From NCBI GenBank assembly GCA_024637145.1, contig JAGXFQ010000006.1:1-62669 (forward strand): DNA of 62,669 bases. Direction: 5' to 3'. This DNA is from Desulfobulbaceae bacterium. GTDB lineage: Bacteria; Desulfobacterota; Desulfobulbia; Desulfobulbales; SURF-16. Shown piece by piece: positions 57,007-62,669 of this stretch. Both the position numbers and the translations under genes were made by a program. The notes under the pieces were generated by a model, which saw nothing but the letters and a program-made list of their open reading frames with translations, was not told the DNA's origin and did not search any database. Within the stretch, counting starts at the first letter, position 1; each line of letters begins with the position of its first letter.

Positions 57007-57191
57007 GTAGATCTCCTCAGTTTTAAGAAAAGGGAACCTCGTTGATGACGATTAAAATTGGTCAACAAGGCGTTTGGGGGGTGCAACCACTTCGTAATAA
57101 ATTTTCCGTTGAAATGACCTGTATGGGCCAAGTGTTCATCACGCCTGAGGCTGGGCAGTTGATCTGGATCGTGCTCCTGTTCAGCCGCCAT
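57003..57191 (-). CDS. Questionable 62-codon frame between pfkB and the yeeE pair
   Basis: Minus-strand ATG 57191 overlaps the pfkB stop as TGATG, and its TGA overlaps the yeeE ATG as ATGA, which is exactly the geometry of a coupled operon gene. The peptide (rich in His, Arg and Asn) matches no family and has poor codon character, and the start has no ribosome-binding site. It may be spacer. Confidence 0.25.
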   Translation of the reverse strand: MAAEQEHDPDQLPSLRRDEHLAHTGHFNGKFITKWLHPPNALLTNFNRHQRGSLFLKLRRST

Positions 57192-58138
57192 CAATGTTTC
57201 CCATGATTTTCCGTAAGCAGCTGCCCATAGAGCCGCTCCACATCCTCGCCACGACAGAGTTCCGAGCCGGGAGTCATGACGGCGGCGGCCCCTGCGGCGA
57301 TGCCAAACAGTACAGCGTCCCGCACTTCCTTCCCTCGGGCCAGGCTCAGGACAATGCCGCCCACCATGCTATCGCCGGCGCCGACTTTACTCTTGATGGG
57401 CACCACCGGCGTCTGCAGGCGTTCATGGCCGTCAGAGGTGGCGAGTAGAACCCCGCCCGCCCCCAGGGAGAGCACCACCACCGCGCATTGGCCGGAATCC
57501 ACCATTTCCATGGCGATTTCTCCCTGATTGGTCTCATCCGCCAGTTCCAGGCCCATCAGTTCCCCCAATTCCCGGATGTTGGGCTTGATCAGGTAGATCC
57601 CCTCCTCCAGCGCCAGGCGCAGGGGAGTTCCTGAGGTGTCAATAATGACTTTGGCACCCAGTTTCTTGCCGATGCGGGCCACCTGGGCGTAGAAATCGTC
57701 CGGCACACCGGCGGGCAGGCTGCCGCTGGCCACGATAAAGGCCGGGTGCTGATCCACGGCGGCGAGGGTATCGAGGCAGGTGTGCCACTCCTGGTCGCTG
57801 AGGGGGGTGCCCGGCATGGTAAAACGGAATTGGAGGCCGCTTGACTCTTCAAGCACCACCAGGTTCTCCCGTGTCCATCCCTCCACCGGCAGCGGTCGAC
57901 CGGTGAGGCCCTCCTGCTGGAGAAGCTCCAGCAGAGCGTCGCCCGTGGGGCCGCCGCAGGGAAAGAGTGGTATTGATGCACCCCCTATTTTGCGGATGGC
58001 CCGGGAGACATTGACGCCGCCCCCTCCCGGTTCAAAGCGGGGAGAATGACAATAAAGTTTCCGTTCCACAATGACCTGCGCCACGTTGGCACTCTTGTCG
58101 ATGGCCGGATTCATGGTGAGGGTGATGATGGTTTTCAT
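57191..58138 (-). CDS. pfkB: PfkB-type 6-phosphofructokinase / ribokinase-family sugar kinase
   Basis: A 315-residue ribokinase-fold kinase closest in pattern to E. coli PfkB. It has TLTMNPAIDKSANV at the N-terminus and RFEPGGGGVNVSRAIRKIGG (sugar-binding signature with GGGG). IVASGSLPAGVPDDFY, IKPNIRELGELMG and the PfkB signature 2 VGAGDSMVGGIVLSLA, which holds the catalytic Asp of GAGD, follow. It probably phosphorylates fructose-6-phosphate or tagatose-6-phosphate. The ATG at 58138 has an AAGGAT site. It is upstream of, and possibly co-transcribed with, the yeeE pair. Confidence 0.93.
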   Translation of the reverse strand: MKTIITLTMNPAIDKSANVAQVIVERKLYCHSPRFEPGGGGVNVSRAIRKIGGASIPLFPCGGPTGDALLELLQQEGLTGRPLPVEGWTRENLVVLEESSGLQFRFTMPGTPLSDQEWHTCLDTLAAVDQHPAFIVASGSLPAGVPDDFYAQVARIGKKLGAKVIIDTSGTPLRLALEEGIYLIKPNIRELGELMGLELADETNQGEIAMEMVDSGQCAVVVLSLGAGGVLLATSDGHERLQTPVVPIKSKVGAGDSMVGGIVLSLARGKEVRDAVLFGIAAGAAAVMTPGSELCRGEDVERLYGQLLTENHGKH

Positions 58139-58430
58139 TTTTGTATCCTTATCCTCCCCGTTTGCCGTAACCTGCGGCACCCTGCGACCGCTTGTTCCGT
58201 GGTTATTTGACCTTCGGGGGCTTATCCTGTGATGAGTTACGTCTGCTTTGCCGCCCCGGATCGGCATAAGCAGGCTGGGGCATGATTGCCGGGCAGAGGG
58301 CAGCATGGTCTGGTTGCTCTCTTTGCTCGGCCAGCCAGTCAGGTTTGCTCAGATCCCTCTGGGAGAAGAGCACTGGTTCAGCGGCGGCCCCACTCTCTGC
58401 GCCGCTGAATCGGAGGTCAGGGGAGGGCTA

Positions 58431-58721
58431 TTATTTCTTGAACTTCGCTATGGATTCATGGACCCTGGACTTCAAGGAATCCCAGGCAGCATCCACTCTC
58501 TCCTTCATCGACTCCCAGGCCTCTTCACTGGCCTCAGAAATTTCCGCCAGTTTGCCCTTGCCCTCGGCAATCTTTTTTTCCAGGCTCTTAATCTGCTCCT
58601 TCATCTTCACTTGTGCCTCTGCTGTGGCTCCAGACAGCTTGGCCTTCAGTTTGTCCACCTCAGCCTTCCATTCGTCCAGCTGCGCCTGTTTCTTCTGTTG
58701 CGAGATCTTTTTGTCACTCAT
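58431..58721 (-). CDS. Small coiled-coil protein
   Basis: A 96-residue, highly charged, entirely alpha-helical protein with heptad character (LDEWKAEVDKLKAKL, IKSLEKKIAEGKGKLAEI, WESMKERVDAAWDSLKSRV). It resembles Sll1863-type stress-related coiled-coil proteins. It has no signal and no membrane helix. A GAGGGGACA site precedes the ATG. It lies between pfkB and the cation ATPase on the minus strand. Confidence 0.75.
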   Translation of the reverse strand: MSDKKISQQKKQAQLDEWKAEVDKLKAKLSGATAEAQVKMKEQIKSLEKKIAEGKGKLAEISEASEEAWESMKERVDAAWDSLKSRVHESIAKFKK

Positions 58722-58880
58722 TGTCCCCTCCCTTCTATTGTCTTGGTTTTCACCGCACTTTTTTATCAGCAGCGCGGCAGGAAATCCCCGTGGTAATTTT
58801 TTTTCTGCTTCTTGTTATCATCTCCTGGCCCGAGAATCTATGGTTCAGGCGCCACCTGTTCTGCAATTTCTTTAAGAATA

Positions 58881-61601
58881 TCATTTTTTAAAGGAATTAA
58901 GAAAGGTTAACTGTTTCAGGAGCTGCACCACCACCAGGGGAATGAGGCTCATGCCGAGAATAAAGAGCCATTCCCCGGGGCTGGGCGTTGCCATGGTCAA
59001 TACCCTGGCCAGGGGGGGGAAATAGACGGCGAGAAGGAGCAAGGCAATGCTCAGGGTCACGGCCCCCCAGACAAAGGGGTTGCGGGTCACATCGTTGACC
59101 AGGAGATGGGAGCCGAAATCGCGCATGTTGAACACATGCCATGTCCTGGTGAAGGCCAGGATGAGAAAGGATATGGTCACCGCCCGTTCCGCAGGCAGCG
59201 ACCACTCTCTCAGGGCTATCCAGAAACCGGTCAGGCCGGTGCCGGCAATAAGAATGCCGTAGCCGACAATGAGCAGCCAGAGGGTACCGGTGACCACGGG
59301 TTCGCTGGCAGGTCTTGGCGGCCTGGTCATCACGGCATGCTCTCCCTTGCCCACCCCCAGGGCCAGGGCCGGAAAGACGTCGCTGATCATATTCAGGTAA
59401 AGAATCTGCAAGGGCAGCAGAGGCAGGACCGTGCCAAAAAGCATGGCCAACCCTACAATGAGGATGGCCCCCACATTGCCGGAAAGCAGAAAGACAATAA
59501 ACTTGCGGATATTGCTGAAGATGATCCGGCCCTCTTCCACGGTCAGGGCGATGGTGGCGAAGTTGTCGTCTTTGAGCACAATGTCCGCGGCTTCCCTGGC
59601 CACCTGGGTGCCCCGCCTGCCCATGGCCACGCCGATGTCGGCTTTGGTCAGGGCGGGTGCGTCATTGACGCCGTCGCCGGTCATGGCCACCACTGAGCCA
59701 TCGGCCTGGAAAAGAGAGACCAGGTCCAGTTTCTGCTCAGGGGAAATGCGGGCAAAAACGGATGACTGCAGGATGGTGTGCCGTTCTTGGGGGCTGTAAT
59801 CGGCAGCAGCCTTCAGATCGTTGCCGTGTATCACCGACTCCACATCGCCGGGCAGATTCAGTTGCCGAGCTATGGCCGCGGCGGTGCCCGGATGATCGCC
59901 GGTAATCATCACCACCCGCACTCCGGCCTGCTTGAGATCCTCGATAACCTCCTTGATCCCTTTTCGGGGTGGATCCAGGAGTCCGACAAAGCCCATGAAA
60001 ACCAAGGAGGTGTAAGGATCGTCTGCAATGGCCTCACGGGACTTACTGGCCACCCCCAGCACCCGCAGCCCTTTGGCGGCCAAGGCATCATTGGCCTGCA
60101 GGAGTTTCTGCCGCCGGTCGTCAGTCAGTTCCTGGGGCTCCGACTCCGGGGTCATAATGTACTTTGAGGCGCGGAGCACGGCCTCAGGCGCCCCTTTCAC
60201 CGCCGCTAGAAAACTCTGCTCCCGGCGGTGCCAGGTGGCCATCATTTTGGTTTCCGGTCTGAAGGCCTCTTCCTGTTCCTCAGGCTGGGCCTGCAGCAGC
60301 GTCTCCCGTTGCAGCCCCATCAGGCCACCGGCTCGAAGCAGGGCAATCTCCATGGGATCGCCAATCCCTTCCCCATCTTCTGAAAGCTGGCCATTATTGC
60401 ACAGCATGCCCAGGGTGAGGGTCTCGATAAGGAGTTTTTCTAAGGGTTCTGTTCCTGTCCCCTGGCTGTCCGTGGCAAAGGGCGGTTCTGCATCCGGATC
60501 CCACTCGAGATACGTCACCCCCTGGGCGGTGTTTAAGACCAGCATGGCGAGGGTCATTCTGTTTTCTGTCAGGGTGCCGGTCTTGTCCGTGCAGATGATG
60601 CTGGTTGAACCAAGGGTTTCCACGGCCGAAAGCCGATTGACCAAGGCGTTTTTGCGGGCCATCCGCCACATACCCCGGGCCAGGGCCATGGTGGCCACAA
60701 TGGGTAAACCCTCTGGGATGGCGGCAACAGCCAGGGCGATGGAGGTCTTGAAGATCAGTTCCAGCTCTTTGCCGGTGAAGAGGCCGGTGACCCCTATCAC
60801 GGCGGCGATCCCCAGGGTGATCCAGATCAATTTCCGGCCCAGGATGTTCAAGCGCTGTTCCAGAGGGGTCAATGCTTCTGCTTCCGCCCCCTGGGCCAGT
60901 TCCGAAATGTGGCCTAGTTCCGTGGCCATGCCGGTGGCTATCACCACTCCCTTCCCGGAGCCCTGGGTCAGGGCGGTGCCCTTGAAAAGCATATTGGTCC
61001 GCTCCCCAAGCGTCCTCTCCGGCGGCAGGGGCTCGACTTCCTTGGTCACGGGCACAGATTCGCCGGTGAGGGCGGATTCATCGGCCTGCATCCGGTTGGC
61101 CTCGATCAGCCTGAGGTCTGCAGGGATCATGTCTCCTCCTTCCAGAACCACAATGTCGCCAGGGACAAGTTCAAAGGCGGGGATTTCCCGGATCCGCCCC
61201 TCACGCAGGACCCTGGTCTGCATCCTGGTCATCTGCTGCAGGGCCTCCATGGAGCGAATGGCCCGCAGCTCTGTGCCAAAGCCAATGAGCACATTGATGA
61301 TCAGGGCCACCAGGATGGAGTATCCTTCCAGCAATTGGCCGAGGAGGAAGGAGACGCCGGCGGCCACGGCCAGCAACAAGACGATAAGATTCATGAACTG
61401 GTCGATCAATATCTGCCACGTCGGCCGCTGCTTTCTGGCTTTCAGCCGGTTGTGACCATATTGGTGCAGACGGCTGCGAACCTCTTGAGGACTTAAACCT
61501 TGGTCAGGATCTGACTTGAGGCGGGCAACCGCCTCTGTTGCCGCCATTGTCCAGGGATCTTTGCCGTTCAATGGCCGCTGGCCGGCCTCATCATTCTTCA
61601 T
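58881..61601 (-). CDS. P2-type cation-transporting ATPase
   Basis: A 906-residue P-type ATPase of the Ca2+/Na+ (P2A-like) group. It has the N-terminal cation ATPase domain, TM1-2, actuator TGES (DESALTGESVPVT, ~190), and TM4 ion site AAIPEGLPIV (PEGLP). The phosphorylation motif is CTDKTGTLTENRM (~340). The nucleotide domain has KGAPE, and MTGDGVNDAPALTKADIGVAMG carries the hinge. Six C-terminal helices follow with FLILAFTRTWHVFN. It exports Ca2+ or a related cation. The ribosome-binding region is eight GGAA repeats, so its translation may vary with repeat number. Confidence 0.94.
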   Translation of the reverse strand: MKNDEAGQRPLNGKDPWTMAATEAVARLKSDPDQGLSPQEVRSRLHQYGHNRLKARKQRPTWQILIDQFMNLIVLLLAVAAGVSFLLGQLLEGYSILVALIINVLIGFGTELRAIRSMEALQQMTRMQTRVLREGRIREIPAFELVPGDIVVLEGGDMIPADLRLIEANRMQADESALTGESVPVTKEVEPLPPERTLGERTNMLFKGTALTQGSGKGVVIATGMATELGHISELAQGAEAEALTPLEQRLNILGRKLIWITLGIAAVIGVTGLFTGKELELIFKTSIALAVAAIPEGLPIVATMALARGMWRMARKNALVNRLSAVETLGSTSIICTDKTGTLTENRMTLAMLVLNTAQGVTYLEWDPDAEPPFATDSQGTGTEPLEKLLIETLTLGMLCNNGQLSEDGEGIGDPMEIALLRAGGLMGLQRETLLQAQPEEQEEAFRPETKMMATWHRREQSFLAAVKGAPEAVLRASKYIMTPESEPQELTDDRRQKLLQANDALAAKGLRVLGVASKSREAIADDPYTSLVFMGFVGLLDPPRKGIKEVIEDLKQAGVRVVMITGDHPGTAAAIARQLNLPGDVESVIHGNDLKAAADYSPQERHTILQSSVFARISPEQKLDLVSLFQADGSVVAMTGDGVNDAPALTKADIGVAMGRRGTQVAREAADIVLKDDNFATIALTVEEGRIIFSNIRKFIVFLLSGNVGAILIVGLAMLFGTVLPLLPLQILYLNMISDVFPALALGVGKGEHAVMTRPPRPASEPVVTGTLWLLIVGYGILIAGTGLTGFWIALREWSLPAERAVTISFLILAFTRTWHVFNMRDFGSHLLVNDVTRNPFVWGAVTLSIALLLLAVYFPPLARVLTMATPSPGEWLFILGMSLIPLVVVQLLKQLTFLNSFKK

Positions 61602-61605
61602 GTTT

Positions 61606-61637
61606 TTCCTTCCTTCCTTCCTTCCTTCCTTCCTTCC
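61606..61637 (-). repeat. (GGAA)8 tetranucleotide microsatellite at the ATPase ribosome-binding site
   Basis: Eight uninterrupted TTCC units on the plus strand, GGAA on the minus strand, end 4 bp before the ATPase ATG (61601). The repeat supplies several overlapping AAGGA ribosome-binding motifs. Such repeats expand and contract by slippage and can phase-vary expression. Confidence 0.85.
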
Positions 61638-61646
61638 TTTTTTTCT

Positions 61647-62120
61647 TTATCCCAGGCGCAGCTCTTGGAGGCTGGCATATGCCTCTTGACTGTCGATATC
61701 AGGGGTGATGGCGAGCTCAAGCAGGGTTACCCGCGAGAGATCCACATGGATATTCTCGATTTCTTCGTGGTTACCTTGGGGGCTGAAGTTCCATTGCTGG
61801 CGGACAATTTGCTGGAAGGTCTCGCCGTGGTCCGGTGACAAGCGTAGCACAAACTCCTGGGTGCGTGCTCTGTCTGGTTCCAGGAAGTGGAGCCAGATCC
61901 GCTGTAATCTTTGCGGTTGATTGAACAAAAGCCTGATGGTCTGAGCGCCGGGCTGTGCGGCCCGCCAGCCGGAGGAGCTGCCGGGAACCAGGGCGTGTTC
62001 TATGGGATGATCAGGATCTTCGGAGGTGATTTCCACCTCAGCCACTTCTTCCAGATTAAGCCAGTAGCCCTCGGGCTCGGTGCCCATCTCGTGCCCGGGC
62101 CGGATGATGCGCTTACGCAT
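61647..62120 (-). CDS. Discoidin/carbohydrate-binding-like beta-sandwich protein
   Basis: A 157-residue protein without a signal peptide. WLNLEEVAEVEITSEDPDHPIE opens it, then GWRAAQPGAQTIRLLFNQPQRLQRIWLHFLEPDRARTQEF, DHGETFQQIVRQQWNFSP and a final VDLSRVTLLELAITPD strand. This is the jelly-roll pattern of F5/8C- or XRCC1-N-like domains. Role unknown. GGAAG precedes the ATG (62120). It is encoded just upstream of the ATPase on the same strand. Confidence 0.75.
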   Translation of the reverse strand: MRKRIIRPGHEMGTEPEGYWLNLEEVAEVEITSEDPDHPIEHALVPGSSSGWRAAQPGAQTIRLLFNQPQRLQRIWLHFLEPDRARTQEFVLRLSPDHGETFQQIVRQQWNFSPQGNHEEIENIHVDLSRVTLLELAITPDIDSQEAYASLQELRLG

Positions 62121-62272
62121 GGTGCTCTTCCCCCTTGTCCTGATTCCAGGATAAAAATGTGATGGCCTATTACAACGTATTGCTACGGATTGCTCAAAAA
62201 AAGAGCAATGCAAAGAGCGGCGGGAAGCCCTGTCCGCCTCCCTGCAGAGGCCGCCTCTTTGCCGCCCTTTTT

Positions 62273-62506
62273 TTAGGCGTTCTTACGCCGCCAGGTGCCG
62301 CTGTCGCCTTTTTCATAGACCTGCTTGACGGCAGACCAGGCAACCCGGTGCGCGGTCTCTTCCCTCTCTGTCTTGCCGCGCCGTTTTTCCGGGGAAGCAT
62401 ACTGATCCCAGGCCGAGTTAAAGGCCTGGCGATAGATGGTCTGGGCCTCTTCAGGCAGATTGTCTCGCACCGGCGCCGGCAATTCCTGGTTTCTGTCATA
62501 GGGCAT
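62273..62506 (-). CDS. chaB: ChaB family protein
   Basis: A 77-residue ChaB protein: LPAPVRDNLPEEAQTIYRQAFNSAW is the signature (LPxxVxxxLPxxAQxIYxxAFNxAW). EETAHRVAWSAVKQVYEK follows, with a basic C-terminus. ChaB proteins accompany cation antiporters and stress genes and may regulate them. GGAGG lies 8 bases before the ATG. Confidence 0.94.
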   Translation of the reverse strand: MPYDRNQELPAPVRDNLPEEAQTIYRQAFNSAWDQYASPEKRRGKTEREETAHRVAWSAVKQVYEKGDSGTWRRKNA

Positions 62507-62529
62507 GGATGCGTACCTCCTAGTGTTCT

Positions 62530-62669
62530 TCACATCTCTAATGTTGGATAAAGGCGTTTCAGTTTGGTCCGGGCATCCTCGGTAGTAAATTGCCAGTTGA
62601 CCCCGGCTTTCATCCCGTTTCTTGCTGACTCCCATGCCTTAACCTCACTGCGCATAACTTCAACCTCGG
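62530..62669 (-). mobile_element. IS630-family transposase, C-terminal end, cut by the window edge
   Basis: The minus-strand frame from the edge to the TGA at 62530-62532 reads EVEVMRSEVKAWESARN, NGMKAGVNWQFTTEDARTKL and KRLYPTLEM, the usual C-terminus of an IS630-type DDE transposase. The catalytic part lies beyond the window, so intactness is unknown. Its stop is 24 bp from the chaB start. Confidence 0.75.

Noticed and set aside
60028..61455. 475-codon plus-strand frame opposite the P-type ATPase
   Set aside because: It is an antisense shadow, Ser/Arg-rich, with no recognisable domain.

Overview
The window looks like chromosomal DNA of an anaerobic Gram-negative bacterium, most likely a sulfur-cycling Desulfobacterota (Desulfobulbales-like). 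This rests on gene content only. It carries a solitary Ni,Fe carbon monoxide dehydrogenase, a six-heme c-type cytochrome, a membrane protein with two c-heme sites, an N-type (atpDCQRBEFAG) ATPase, a YeeE/YedE sulfur-transport pair, and PAS sensor modules with cysteine clusters. Outer-membrane phospholipase, porin and OmpA-like proteins show a diderm envelope. No rRNA, tRNA or CRISPR array was found by eye.

Region 1 (about 1-14 kb) is an accessory zone. It opens with the 3' end of a group II intron and a nitroreductase. A three-gene signalling module follows (porin, PstS-like periplasmic protein, membrane GGDEF-EAL enzyme). Then come a tandem REP-like repeat with a decayed Y1 (RAYT) transposase, an AT-rich BrnT/BrnA-type toxin-antitoxin pair, and a complete type I Wadjet anti-plasmid system (jetABCD, minus strand).

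Region 2 (about 14-36 kb) is rich in envelope, osmotic and general stress genes: an SLC13-type permease, lipocalin, MscS, DUF4398/OmpA lipoprotein, DUF4112, YqaE/Pmp3, Hsp20, a triple-BON protein, an ElaB-like protein, WrbA, AI-2E-type permease, HdeD, PldA, DUF3185 and a broken GlsB/YeaQ gene. Two genes in it, mscS and the BON gene, share a ~140-bp upstream element. ligA is interrupted by a one-base frameshift and is preceded by a PolX-like N-terminal fragment.

Region 3 (36-52 kb) is energetic and ionic: a hybrid PAS histidine kinase, the full N-type ATPase operon, TrkH/TrkA potassium uptake, CooS, and an HI0933-type flavoprotein. A second rotary ATPase next to a K+ system suggests ion homeostasis or energy coupling.

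Region 4 (52-62.7 kb) holds a secreted protein of unknown function, a small beta-barrel protein, a DmeF-type metal exporter with a MarR regulator, the YeeE/YedE pair behind pfkB, a coiled-coil protein, a P2-type cation ATPase whose ribosome-binding region is a GGAA tetranucleotide repeat, a discoidin-like protein, ChaB, and at the right edge an IS630-type transposase C-terminus.

Several genes (ligA, the PolX fragment, glsB, and possibly the 5.8-6.1 kb small gene) are broken by single-base indels. These may be true decay or sequencing error, and the sequence alone cannot decide.
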